From: Candidatus Peregrinibacteria bacterium RIFOXYA2_FULL_41_18 | GTDB lineage: Bacteria > Patescibacteriota > Gracilibacteria > UBA1369 > UBA12470 | Length of the DNA stretch: 64,000 bases | Direction of reading: 5' to 3' | Assembly (NCBI GenBank): GCA_001788795.1 | Contig: MFXH01000007.1 | Location: 1 to 64,000 of the forward strand | Shown: piece after piece, positions 50,901 through 58,763 of the stretch | Layout of the letters: each line of letters starts with the position of its first letter | How positions within the stretch are numbered: position 1 is the stretch's first letter | The notes under the pieces: model-generated | Seen by the model: the letters and a program-made list of their open reading frames with translations, nothing else | What the model was told of the DNA's origin: nothing | Database searches by the model: none | Program-made: the position numbers and the translations under genes

Positions 50901-51357
50901 AATCCGGATCATAGTAAGAACATTCATCAGGACAGTAATAATAATAAGTCCCCGAATAACTATCATAATTCGCCGTACATAACGAATTGTATGAATAATC
51001 TTCTTCAAAATATCCTTCATAATAACTGTCAGTACTTGAACCTCCATAATAGAAATAATTTCCAGTACCGTAGCAGTAATAATAGCCATAAGCATCCTCA
51101 TCGTAATAGTAACAACCATCCGGACAATAATAGTAGTACCCTCCGGTATAGTAGTCGCTGTATGCATAGCATGATGAACTTGAAGAGTAGCTGTCTTCGA
51201 AATACCCTTCGGAATATGAGTAAGCTATCTCTCCAACAGAGTTTTTGAGCTCTTGAGTAGGCGCAGCGGATGCGAGCTGGATGCTCATCACTACGACCAA
51301 CAGTGCTATTCCGCATACTAACAAACGGGATAGCTTTTGAGCCATTTGGTTTACCAT
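47959..51357 (-). CDS. Tyrosine/cysteine-rich repeat surface protein with C-terminal SLH domains
   Basis: 1132 residues. A signal peptide (1-32, ending LASAAP) is followed by seven repeats of 63-66 residues. Their EGYFE starts lie at residues 50, 114, 177, 241, 306, 372 (DGYFE) and 436. Each unit reads EGYFE, DYSYNSxC, a YYD..YYYYCPDGCYYYD block and YYGYYYC, giving four Cys per unit. Shorter units (DGCYYYDxYYYC) continue to about 930, then three SLH domains (GYSDGTYKPNADVNR, GYPDGSFQPGSTVNK, and a third). Tyr is by far the commonest residue, with Asp, Ser, Gly and Cys; Lys, Arg, Leu and Val are nearly absent from the repeats. No family is recognised. A disulfide-bonded or dityrosine-crosslinked surface fibre is the inference. 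Confidence 0.85.
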   Translation of the reverse strand: MVNQMAQKLSRLLVCGIALLVVVMSIQLASAAPTQELKNSVGEIAYSYSEGYFEDSYSSSSSCYAYSDYYTGGYYYYCPDGCYYYDEDAYGYYYCYGTGNYFYYGGSSTDSYYEGYFEEDYSYNSLCTANYDSYSGTYYYYCPDECSYYDPDYYGDYWCSGSGMSYYYDDSSSDYSEGYFEDDYSYNGLCDYYYDSYSYTYYYSCPDSCWYYDPYYYGYYYCDNSGSYYYYYAESTYSYSEGYFEYDYSYNSSCDAYYDSYYGSYYYYCTDGCYYYDEYDYGYYWCSGSGEYTYYDDYSVDYSYDEGYFESDYYYNSACVSYYDNYSGTYYYYCPDGCWYYDESYYGYYYCSYSGSSYYYTTYDYDYDSYYDGYFEWDYSYNSSCTAYYDRDSYTYYYYCADGCYYYDESYYGYYYCEDSMSYYYYGADSYYTYDEGYFEPDYDYNSSCTSYYDSYSGTYYYYCPDGCYYYDASYYGYYWCEGSYSYYYYSDDCQYDSRYGYYMCSNGCYYNSYMYWCDDGYYYYYDNYDYDNYDQYWSYYDSYVYYDDYAYDSSTGCYYYYDGTYDCSQYTYGYYETNYWLSSDCSDYTDQWYGTYYYCDDGCYYYEDYYYCDGYYYYYEDYYTDWYGDYWDSYSYWEGCYDYGTYYYCPDDGCYYYSDGYTWCEDSYDVGYQNDCSYDENGYYVCDDGCYYYDEYYYCDGYRYFYDWDGYYDEQGSTWWDSNCYYYNDPWYGGYYYCDDGCYYYDDGYSWCSSDYEGDYSDYYYWDYEDNEYSCWYDENGYYVCDDGCYYYDYYYYCDGYQYYYDDYQYDYWDTTEGYDSNYWDDYCTEYYDEYLGYYYYCSDDGCWYFDDYYYCDGEYYYYYDYTTDDEWAGCTAGHDTVYGDYYYCPDDGCYYYDYWYECSETGYYDDWYYDSYGEYAPETGYSDVEPWNPYAEAINYLSEEGVIEGYSDGTYKPNADVNRVEALKIIFATLDNVFDIYDVDETQTSITGNMNFSDVMDGSWYIPYLQEAYEQGIVEGYPDGSFQPGSTVNKVEILKMVIEAFGLDGNLKDEITTTLYADVDETAWYATYVQLANEMGIYYDLLLSDNFNPGEYMTRGEIAELVYRFADQLYLYDDSGVTTNRVFQQQ
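49878..51210 (-). repeat. Seven tandem ~190-200 bp repeats coding Tyr/Cys units
   Basis: The DNA behind residues 50-493 of the surface protein. Units are 189-198 bp and differ at many synonymous and some amino-acid positions, so they are not recent duplicates; the Cys and EGYFE positions are kept by selection. Confidence 0.85.
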
Positions 51358-51528
51358 TTTGTGGTGGTTAGGAGTTTTTATTTTTATTTTAAATTTTGGC
51401 TATTACCCAGACGGATCGGTATCAACTTTACTTTTTATCGATTTTCACACCAAGTTGTATTTTATTTCTCCTTGCAGTTTCATGTCAAACCACTTGACCC
51501 CCATTTCGGTTAAACACGTCTATTCGAC

Positions 51529-51557
51529 TTGCTTTATCCGCTCTTTTGTTTTATAAT
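51529..51557 (+). promoter_or_regulatory. Promoter of the L,D-transpeptidase gene
   Basis: TTGCTT (51529-51534), a 17-nt spacer and TATAAT (51552-51557). The ATG at 51585 is 28 nt beyond. Confidence 0.8.
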
Positions 51558-51584
51558 TGTGTATTAAAATTAAAAATAAACAAC

Positions 51585-52748
51585 ATGAATAAAAAGGCTA
51601 ATATCGTCACTGCGGCGTTCTCTCTAGTTGCGTTTTTCGGATCTCTTTCGCTTGGGCATTTTTATTCAAAAGACCCCATTTCTGATGTTGATAAACATTT
51701 TTCGAGACATTTCTATACCAGTTTTTTTGCTTTTGATACCGAAGACGAGGATATATCGATAAAATACAGTACTCGCTTGTTTTTGGTAAAAGCTGATGAT
51801 TCCGAATTGCATGACTCGGCAGATGAAAATGTAATTTACGTTTCGGCAAAAGAGGGAGTCAAGTCCGTATGTCTCTACACTCCGCCTACTGATGCGACTT
51901 ACGGCGGTGAAGTTTCTTCTGTAACAGTCTCCGATCTTATCACTCCGGGGGAAGAATTCACTGTTGATGTTTTGGTGAAAAATACCGGAACTGCGGCTTG
52001 GTTTTCCTTCGATTCGGGATGCACAAATCAAACTTATGTAAATCTTGGCACGTGGAATGACCAAGATCGTTCAAGTATATTCGGCCAAGGCTCTTCTGTT
52101 GTCGACGGATGGATTTCCGACAGCCGAGTCGCAATGGTTGAAGATATGGTTTATCCGGGTGAAATTGGAACATTTAGGTTTATAAGTGTTGCTCCTGCAA
52201 CAGATGCTTGGTACAAGGAGTACTTTGCCCCTGTAGCTGAAAACATCAGGTGGATGGACGAAGCTGTAGCGGAAGTTAAGTTTGTAGCCGACTCAAGCGG
52301 CTCCTTGAGCACTACGTTAATGGATGTTGTGACAACTTCTACGAACAGCACATTGCTGACAGGTGAAAAATGGATAGGTGTAGATCTTTCTGATCAGATG
52401 ATGTATCTGCACGTAGGCGATACTGTTATAAGAGAGTTTCAAATAAGCTCCGGTAAGGCCTCAACCCCAACTCCAACCGGAAGCTATTCTATATTAAACA
52501 AGCAGGAGTTGAGAGTCGGCGGCGAATGGCCTCACTACTCAATGCCTAACTGGATGGCCTTCACGTCTGTCGGACATGGTATTCACGCCCTTCCTTATCT
52601 CGCAAACGATGGTGGCGCGTTCTGGTACGAAGCGCTTGAACATATCGGCACTCCTGTAAGCCATGGATGCATAAGAGTTCTTCCTGAAGAGGCTAAGATT
52701 GTTTATGCGTTTGGAGAGGTTGGGATGAGGGTGGAGATACAGAGGTAG
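51585..52748 (+). CDS. L,D-transpeptidase (YkuD) with N-terminal Ig-like region
   Basis: 387 residues from ATG 51585. The N-terminal membrane anchor or signal (MNKKANIVTAAFSLVAFFGSLSLG) is followed by a beta-rich region at about 110-250, with LITPGEEFTVDVLVKNTGTAAWFSFDSG, like NBR1/CARDB Ig-type modules. The YkuD domain covers about 265-387: KWIGVDLSDQMMYLHVGD, TPTPTGSYSI, HGIHALPYL and the catalytic HIGTPVSHGCIRVLPEEA. It forms 3-3 peptidoglycan crosslinks or attaches proteins to the wall. It is divergent from the Tyr/Cys-rich SLH gene, which may be a partner at the wall. A post-stop repeat follows. Confidence 0.9.
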   Translation: MNKKANIVTAAFSLVAFFGSLSLGHFYSKDPISDVDKHFSRHFYTSFFAFDTEDEDISIKYSTRLFLVKADDSELHDSADENVIYVSAKEGVKSVCLYTPPTDATYGGEVSSVTVSDLITPGEEFTVDVLVKNTGTAAWFSFDSGCTNQTYVNLGTWNDQDRSSIFGQGSSVVDGWISDSRVAMVEDMVYPGEIGTFRFISVAPATDAWYKEYFAPVAENIRWMDEAVAEVKFVADSSGSLSTTLMDVVTTSTNSTLLTGEKWIGVDLSDQMMYLHVGDTVIREFQISSGKASTPTPTGSYSILNKQELRVGGEWPHYSMPNWMAFTSVGHGIHALPYLANDGGAFWYEALEHIGTPVSHGCIRVLPEEAKIVYAFGEVGMRVEIQR

Positions 52749-52800
52749 TAGGAGAAGTTGGGGAAGTATGAGAAGTGACGTAGTGACGTAGTGATGTAGT
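52749..52800 (+). repeat. Purine-rich post-stop repeat, copy 6
   Basis: Directly after the transpeptidase stop: TAGGAGAAGTTGGGGAAG, TATGAGAAGTGACGTAG, with TGACGTAG tandemly repeated. Confidence 0.8.
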
Positions 52801-52855
52801 TAGGAATAAAAACCTAAACATATATAAATCCATAAAATTTTAACCAAAACAAAAA

Positions 52856-53278
52856 ATGATGGAAAACATGAAAAAAAAGGAATGGGTCAAGCTTCTTGGC
52901 GCATTCGTGGTCGGTGCATTACTTATGCTCGCGGTTACTGGTGCGGGCGGTGCTCTATGGCAGGGTAAACTTACTACTACTACGACACCTCCTCCGTTTA
53001 CTGTCTCGGAAACTGTCGTAACTGCCGGATCATGTACTACTACGGCTTGTGACTTGGCAACTCAACTAAGCTCAGTTTCATCTTCATTGGCCGGAGCTAT
53101 TGACACGACAAACACACACTATATCCCTACGGCAGTAACTACATTGTCAGATCAGATAGACATGGTTTCTTCCGCATTGGCAATTGGGATTTCCGGATCA
53201 CAAGTAAGCTTGTCGACCCAAATGGACATGATTTCTCGCGGTTTGTTAAACCTTATTCGCGACACTTGTGGCGAATAA
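52856..53278 (+). CDS. Small exported/anchored protein of unknown function
   Basis: 140 residues. A basic start and hydrophobic segment (WVKLLGAFVVGALLMLAVTGAGGALW, about 10-36) indicate an exported or membrane-anchored protein. A Thr/Pro spacer (TTTTTPPP) leads to a small domain with three cysteines (SCTTTACD and a terminal CGE) and two alike helices (LSDQIDMVSSALAIGI, LSTQMDMISRGLLNLI). No family is recognised. A second ATG 12 nt into the gene is an equally good start. It is followed by a terminator. Confidence 0.65.
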   Translation: MMENMKKKEWVKLLGAFVVGALLMLAVTGAGGALWQGKLTTTTTPPPFTVSETVVTAGSCTTTACDLATQLSSVSSSLAGAIDTTNTHYIPTAVTTLSDQIDMVSSALAIGISGSQVSLSTQMDMISRGLLNLIRDTCGE

Positions 53279-53304
53279 ATAAACTCATATATTTTAGTAT
53301 TTCG

Positions 53305-53337
53305 AAAATAGCCTCTCTTAAAAAGGGAGGCTATTTT
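53305..53337. terminator. Bidirectional intrinsic terminator
   Basis: AAAATAGCCTC with GAGGCTATTTT around a TCTTAAAAAGG loop. It overlaps the last codons of the convergent O-antigen-ligase-like gene. Confidence 0.88.
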
Positions 53338-55208
53338 AATTTGTCCATAATCTCTTCGGCTTTTGCATCTTGTCCTGTCGCGGCATAAGAATCTATCGCA
53401 TTTTGCAATGTATCCAAGAAGTCCGAATGAACTTTCCAAAATATTCTTTCCCCCTCTGATGGTTCCGAGCCGCTTAATAATGGCGCAGCCCAATCTTCAG
53501 GCATAACCTCCAAAAGTTCATCATAAACAATAGCCGCTTCCGCATATTTTCCTTCTGCGAAATACGCATTGCCCCATTTTTCATACAAGAATGGATTGAA
53601 TCCGATATTTTCGTATGCGCTTAAATATATTTCCTGAGCAGATTCATAATCTCCGGCGAGTATATAAATTCGCGCCTCGTCGAGAAGAGACTGAAGGCTC
53701 CCAGCGCTAATTTCTATAGCTTTTTGGTTGGCATCTGCAGCAAGCAATAAATAAGAGGCATCTTGTGTCGCGGAAGCGATATAACAATAAAGAGTCGATG
53801 CTGATGAATATATCTCCGAATAAAACGGCATTGAATTGGTAGCTTTTTCCATCTCGTTAACAGACATTTCATTTTCTCCTGCGTTATAAGCAAGATATGC
53901 TTTTGTAATATAAAAATCTGACAGAAAAGTCCGAACGGTTATTGTCATACTTGCAATTATTAATAAGATTGCGAATCCTATAATTGTTTTTTTCAATAGA
54001 CTGTTTTTTACAATCAGTTTCATTTTCCTATCCAATAGGATTATTGCTACAAATACCGCTAGGAATGAATAATGTGTTACGAGTGAAAAACTAAAAATAT
54101 TACTTGCGATTAACGACAATACTGCAAGCGAAGCAAAAACGACCTCTTTGTTTTCTGACAACCAGTATTTTTTAAAACAAAAAAATACAAATCCCAAATA
54201 CATCAAAGCCCCCAGCAATCCCAAGTGTATCCACGATTCAATAAATTCGTTGTGCGGACGATCGGCAAGATTCTTATAATCTTCGTAATCAAAAAAATCT
54301 TCTCTGACATATCTCTCGAAAACATACGGGAAAGATTCGAGTCCGTATCCGGCTATCGGATTGTCGGCGATAATTTCAAAACTACTTTTCCATGTTGAAA
54401 TTCGCGAATTAAACGAGCGCAAGTTGTCACCGTATATACCAACGAATAACACTCCCAAAACAGCTGTACCTGTCAATATCCCGATTAACGCTTTTTTGTT
54501 ACCCTTAAATTGTCTAAGCATGTAAAGAAATCCCGTTCCAATCAATGCGAGCATGCTTGCCCTGTTTGCGGTTAAGACCAATGCGATTACCAATAAAATC
54601 AGCATTGAAAAAGATGCGATTCTTCTTTTTTTATTAACATTTAATAAATACATTTCGCTCCAAATCGGGAACAATAGAAATGCACCAAATGATGTTGGAT
54701 TCCCCATTGTGGAAAAACTTCTACCTGCAAATAAAGCGGTAATTTCCTCGGGAAAAATGTCGTATCCGAGTTTCTGCAATATCGCATATACACTCATAAT
54801 TACGCCTACCGCAGATATTCCTTTAAATAGAATTATTATATTTTCTTTTTTGCTTAAAATTTTCAGCGAAGCGAGAAATAGTAGTAGGTAAAAAAGCATA
54901 TTGATAATGCCGCCTTGCCTAGAGTAACTCCCCCAGAAGCTCACGTTCGGCCTTATCGCGACTATTAATGACATCGCTAGGACGAGCAAGAAAAAACATA
55001 TTGCGTAAATCTGGGTTTTGCTCAAATTAATCGCGATTTTCTTCGCCTTAAAAAGCGGTAATAAAAGTGCTATACAGAGGATTCCCACTCCAATTTTCAG
55101 AAATGTATTTTTCGGAAGTTCATACATATCGAAACCCCACTTGTTAAAGACAAGAGGGAGCAGGAAGATAATCGCGAAGAAGATTGTTTTTTGTATTTTT
55201 TTGAGCAT
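53331..55208 (-). CDS. O-antigen ligase/polymerase-like membrane protein with C-terminal TPR region
   Basis: 625 residues. About eleven hydrophobic helices lie in residues 10-440. A large external loop contains ISTWKSSFEIIADNPIAGYGLESFPYVF and DRPHNEFIESWIHLGLLG, the Wzy_C/O-antigen-ligase signature with the conserved His. The last 180 residues are helical TPR-like repeats (AYLAYNAGENEMSVNEMEKA; AYENIGFNPFLYEKWGNAYFAEGKYAEAAIVYDELL). Such proteins join lipid-linked glycans or transfer them to proteins; the window's heptose and GT genes could supply the glycan. It is divergent from the helicase gene. Confidence 0.82.
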   Translation of the reverse strand: MLKKIQKTIFFAIIFLLPLVFNKWGFDMYELPKNTFLKIGVGILCIALLLPLFKAKKIAINLSKTQIYAICFFLLVLAMSLIVAIRPNVSFWGSYSRQGGIINMLFYLLLFLASLKILSKKENIIILFKGISAVGVIMSVYAILQKLGYDIFPEEITALFAGRSFSTMGNPTSFGAFLLFPIWSEMYLLNVNKKRRIASFSMLILLVIALVLTANRASMLALIGTGFLYMLRQFKGNKKALIGILTGTAVLGVLFVGIYGDNLRSFNSRISTWKSSFEIIADNPIAGYGLESFPYVFERYVREDFFDYEDYKNLADRPHNEFIESWIHLGLLGALMYLGFVFFCFKKYWLSENKEVVFASLAVLSLIASNIFSFSLVTHYSFLAVFVAIILLDRKMKLIVKNSLLKKTIIGFAILLIIASMTITVRTFLSDFYITKAYLAYNAGENEMSVNEMEKATNSMPFYSEIYSSASTLYCYIASATQDASYLLLAADANQKAIEISAGSLQSLLDEARIYILAGDYESAQEIYLSAYENIGFNPFLYEKWGNAYFAEGKYAEAAIVYDELLEVMPEDWAAPLLSGSEPSEGERIFWKVHSDFLDTLQNAIDSYAATGQDAKAEEIMDKLK

Positions 55209-55337
55209 GACTTTTTGATATTACCTATTTATGTCGTTGTGAGGGAAGTGGTTTTTGCGTTTTTGTAAATCCAGAATTCTTATTGGTACAATTACGTCTT
55301 GGCACTTTTCACCCCTCGACATTATAATGCGAGTCCA

Positions 55338-57542
55338 ATGGACGATTTAATCTTCAAAAACCTGAACGAAAAACAGCACGAAGCTGTCACGACGACGGAC
55401 GGTCCGGTTTTGATAATCGCAGGTGCCGGTTCCGGCAAGACGAGGGCTCTTACGCATAGAATTGCGCATATAATTAAGCATAATAATATAAGCCCTTGGA
55501 ATCTTTTGGCGGTGACTTTTACGAATAAGGCTGCCAACGAAATGCTAAAAAGGGTTTTCAAACTTCTTCATCCTGAAGCGGTTGTGCCGGCCAAGGTGGA
55601 TGCCACTTTTTTGAGACAATATGACTTGCCTTTGATGGGGACTTTTCACTCCATATGCGCGAGGATATTACGCAAGGAAGCGCACGTCATGGGATATGAA
55701 AATAATTTCACGATTTATGACACTACCGATTGCGAGGCTCTTGTTAAGCAAATCATGAAAGAGCTCGGATTTGATCCGGCAAAAGTAAATCCCAAGGCGA
55801 TTTTGTCGCATATTTCGGGTGCGAAAAACGAGCTGATTGAAGCTTCCGATTTTTCCGACAGAGCTCATAATTTTTTTACACAAAAAGTCTCGCAAATTTA
55901 CGAAATTTATCAAAAAAGACTCAAGCAAAATCAAGCTATGGACTTCGACGATTTGCTTATGCAGATGGTTTTATTATTCAAAAACTTCCCCGAAGTTCTC
56001 GCGAAATATCAGGAGAGATTCAAATATATTCTAGTCGATGAGTATCAGGACACGAACCACTCGCAATACATGTTGGTGAAGATGCTTGCGGCCAAATATA
56101 AAAACATTTGCGTGGTCGGCGATAGCGATCAGTCGATTTATTCTTGGAGAGGTGCCAATATGCAGAATATTTTGGATTTCGAGAAGGATTATCCTGCCGC
56201 GAAAGTCATATTACTCGAGCAGAATTACAGATCTACGCCTGTAATTTTGAATGCGGCGCATGAAGTTATTTCCAGAAACAAATCCAGAAAAGAAAAGAAG
56301 ATGTGGACAACGCGCGAGGGTGGAGAAAAAATCCGAGTTTGGCGTGCTCGAGATGAGAAAGACGAATCCGAACTGGTTGCCCGAGAGATTGAGAATAGGA
56401 TTCGCGGATATGAGCATCCCGAATATAACGATTTCGTTGTTCTATATAGAACGAATGCGCAGTCGCGCGTGCTTGAGGAGGTTTTTATGAGATATGGGAT
56501 CCCTTATAGAATTGTAGGTGGTCTGAAATTTTATCAAAGAAAAGAGATCAAGGATCTTGTTGCTTATTTGAGAGTTGTAAACAATCCGAACGATACGGTC
56601 AGCATGCTTAGAATTATAAATATACCCGTCAGGAATTTGGGAGAAAAAACCATTCAAACGATTCAAGAATATGCGGCACGACATCAGATGAGCTTCTGGG
56701 ATGTAATTGAAAACATAGATGAACTTGCCGAAGAGCTTCCGGATGCAAAAATCAATTCGCTCAAAAAATTTGCAAAAATAATTCGCGACGGACAGGACTC
56801 TGCCCTTAAATATCCTGCGAGCGGCGTTATCAAGGATGTTCTTATGGCAAGCGGTTATAAAGATTTCCTTCTCGACGGCTCGGAAGAAGGACAGATCAGA
56901 TATGAAAACGTGCTTGAAATCATATCGGTTGCAACTAAATATGACGGTCTTGAACCCGGAGTAAGCTTGGCGACTTTCTTAGAGGAAGTTGCTCTGATTT
57001 CGGATCTCGATTCGATCGAGGAGGGTCATAATGTTGTTACGTTGATGACCTTGCATAGTGCGAAAGGTCTTGAGTTCCCTTGCGTGTTTATTTGCGGAGT
57101 TGAGGACGGCGTCTTCCCGCATTCGCGAAGCATGCTCGATCCGCAAGAGATGGAAGAAGAGCGCAGGCTTATGTATGTCGGAATGACGCGCGCGATTGAT
57201 GATCTCTATTTATTGCATGCCGGACAGAGAATGTTATATGGAGATTTTAAATCAAATTCTCCTTCGCAATTCCTGATGGATATCCCAGAAGGATTGATGG
57301 AAACAAATTATGGAGAACCGAGGGTTCAAAGGATGAATGCGTTTGGAGAGCGTCCGATTCCGGTCGAGGCGGAAGAGTCTTTCGTTGTCGATCTTGAGAC
57401 CGGCGATCGAGTGTCGCATAAGATTTTTGGAGAAGGAATTGTCGTGAATGTAACAGGAGGAATTGCTACAGTTTCGTTCAAGGATAGGAAGTATGGTGTG
57501 AAGAAGTTGGCGATTAATGTGGCGCCGATGGAGAGAATTTGA
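55338..57542 (+). CDS. pcrA: UvrD/PcrA-type superfamily 1 DNA helicase
   Basis: 734 residues from ATG 55338, which gives the family start LNEKQHEAV; the frame is open to 55299. Motifs: PVLIIAGAGSGKTRALTHRIA (I), AVTFTNKAANEM (Ia), ILVDEYQDTN (II), VVGDSDQSIYSWRGAN (III), LEQNYRST (IV), VVTLMTLHSAKGLEF (V) and RLMYVGMTRA (VI). The C-terminal Tudor-like module (VSHKIFGEGIVVNVTGGIATVSF) is typical of PcrA. It acts in repair and in clearing RecA filaments. A structured repeat follows the stop. Confidence 0.95.
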   Translation: MDDLIFKNLNEKQHEAVTTTDGPVLIIAGAGSGKTRALTHRIAHIIKHNNISPWNLLAVTFTNKAANEMLKRVFKLLHPEAVVPAKVDATFLRQYDLPLMGTFHSICARILRKEAHVMGYENNFTIYDTTDCEALVKQIMKELGFDPAKVNPKAILSHISGAKNELIEASDFSDRAHNFFTQKVSQIYEIYQKRLKQNQAMDFDDLLMQMVLLFKNFPEVLAKYQERFKYILVDEYQDTNHSQYMLVKMLAAKYKNICVVGDSDQSIYSWRGANMQNILDFEKDYPAAKVILLEQNYRSTPVILNAAHEVISRNKSRKEKKMWTTREGGEKIRVWRARDEKDESELVAREIENRIRGYEHPEYNDFVVLYRTNAQSRVLEEVFMRYGIPYRIVGGLKFYQRKEIKDLVAYLRVVNNPNDTVSMLRIINIPVRNLGEKTIQTIQEYAARHQMSFWDVIENIDELAEELPDAKINSLKKFAKIIRDGQDSALKYPASGVIKDVLMASGYKDFLLDGSEEGQIRYENVLEIISVATKYDGLEPGVSLATFLEEVALISDLDSIEEGHNVVTLMTLHSAKGLEFPCVFICGVEDGVFPHSRSMLDPQEMEEERRLMYVGMTRAIDDLYLLHAGQRMLYGDFKSNSPSQFLMDIPEGLMETNYGEPRVQRMNAFGERPIPVEAEESFVVDLETGDRVSHKIFGEGIVVNVTGGIATVSFKDRKYGVKKLAINVAPMERI

Positions 57543-57641
57543 TGTTTGTTTCTCGTTAGTCCTCGCTTCCTGTTTTCTTTCGGGCTAGCATGTACGCCCT
57601 CAAGAAAACTTGAGCACTGCGGAATCACTCGAAACAAAAAC
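57543..57641 (+). repeat. Structured element S2, copy 2 (TAGCATGTAC loop)
   Basis: Outer pairing TTTGTTTC (57545-57552)/GAAACAAA (57631-57638). The terminal arm TTTTCTT/AAGAAAA carries GGGC-TAGCATGTAC-GCCC at its tip. Compared with the copy after gdhA, the tip stem changes GAGC/GCTC to GGGC/GCCC while the ten-base loop is unchanged. The rest of the gap (57642-57833) shows no gene. Confidence 0.75.
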
Positions 57642-57833
57642 AAATTCTTCACGTTCCAGAATCAAGGTCGTTCGAAACACATATTAAATCCTTGCTGTTT
57701 CGTAATCAGAATTAAGAGGAGTTTGTATACGCAAACATTCTTATAATAACGTCCATCCACGTAAACTCCCTCGGAGCAGTTTGACGACGCTGTTTTTTTA
57801 TGTTATTGTCATTTTCATTAATTTGCCATTGAA

Positions 57834-58739
57834 ATGACAGAAGTAAAAAAATATTTACCACGTATTAATAGGATATCGCTCCGCAAGACTGACATAATGG
57901 ATACCGCCTCTAGATTGGCGCCATTAATACGCAGGAAACTTGGCGCTTTCTTATTCAGACTTCGAACCGGAGAACCTCACGAAACCGAATTGGCAGACTG
58001 GAGCTTGGATACAAATGCTAGGATAGATACCGCTTTGCATGAAGCTGGACATTTACTCTTGGACTTTATTGCTGGTCACGAAATACAAGATGTTTATATT
58101 TCACGAATCCCTTTGGATATTAGAGAGGCCATACGTTCTACACTTGATATACAGGATGGACTTGTTTTAGCAGATAAAAATCTTGAGCTCGACGAAATAG
58201 ACACGCTGACAACTCCCTGTGATACGCAAGAAGAACCGCTCGAGATAACTATTAAGCGGCTGGAATTAATTAATTCCTTTATCGCCGGTCTTGCCTCTGA
58301 AAACACTTCGCCAACAAGAGCTCTTGGCAAGCGCGACTTCACAACTCTGACTTGTGATGACAGGATCAAATGGGGGGATATAAGAATCCCACTTCGGTTA
58401 ATTGCATATTTCTTGGGCGTTTCAACCGAAGATGATCGTTCAAAGGTTTGTTTGGGTATTATATATGATGACTTGTCTGCGTTTCTCTCTGAAAATCTCG
58501 ATGTACTTAATTTGTTTTGGGATTTCGTACTGGAGCACTCTGCTCATGATAACGACATCAATCATCAAATAGGCGAGTATATTTCAGCTAATGGATATGA
58601 TGAACGCATGGTAAAACTTCGAACTGATTATGAAAAGTTCATAAGAAAAACTGCATCTCGTATGCTTACGTATAGGGATCTTAATGTATATGGTGGACGC
58701 GAAAAATTATTTCAGCAGTTAAGAAATTTAGGATTATAA
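57834..58739 (+). CDS. Stand-alone FtsH (M41)-like HEAGH metalloprotease-like protein
   Basis: 301 residues. At 66-80 it reads DTALHEAGHLLLDFIAG, an HExxH zinc motif in the HEAGH form used by FtsH/M41 peptidases, followed by the strand IQDVYISRIPL and, near 150, INSFIAGLASENTSP, which aligns in position with the FtsH GGRAAEE helix. There is no AAA+ ATPase domain and no membrane segment, unlike FtsH. The C-terminal 120 residues are helical and charged and not recognised. It may be a cytoplasmic peptidase or an inactive regulator. It is followed by ymdB after 24 bp. Confidence 0.6.
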   Translation: MTEVKKYLPRINRISLRKTDIMDTASRLAPLIRRKLGAFLFRLRTGEPHETELADWSLDTNARIDTALHEAGHLLLDFIAGHEIQDVYISRIPLDIREAIRSTLDIQDGLVLADKNLELDEIDTLTTPCDTQEEPLEITIKRLELINSFIAGLASENTSPTRALGKRDFTTLTCDDRIKWGDIRIPLRLIAYFLGVSTEDDRSKVCLGIIYDDLSAFLSENLDVLNLFWDFVLEHSAHDNDINHQIGEYISANGYDERMVKLRTDYEKFIRKTASRMLTYRDLNVYGGREKLFQQLRNLGL

Positions 58740-58749
58740 CCTTGTTTGG

Positions 58750-58755
58750 TATAAT
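58750..58755 (+). promoter_or_regulatory. -10 element of ymdB, implying a leaderless mRNA
   Basis: A perfect TATAAT ends 8 nt before the ATG at 58764. Transcription would start at or beside the start codon. The -35 (TTTAGG, 58727-58732) is weak. Confidence 0.5.
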
Positions 58756-58763
58756 GTATTCAT

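Noticed and set aside
49095-51248. A 717-residue plus-strand open frame (Asn/Ser/His/Arg-rich)
   Set aside because: It is the mirror of the Tyr/Cys repeat gene: TAT/TAC and TCN codons read backward seldom give stops. It has no start context and no domain, and the minus-strand gene has a signal peptide and SLH domains.
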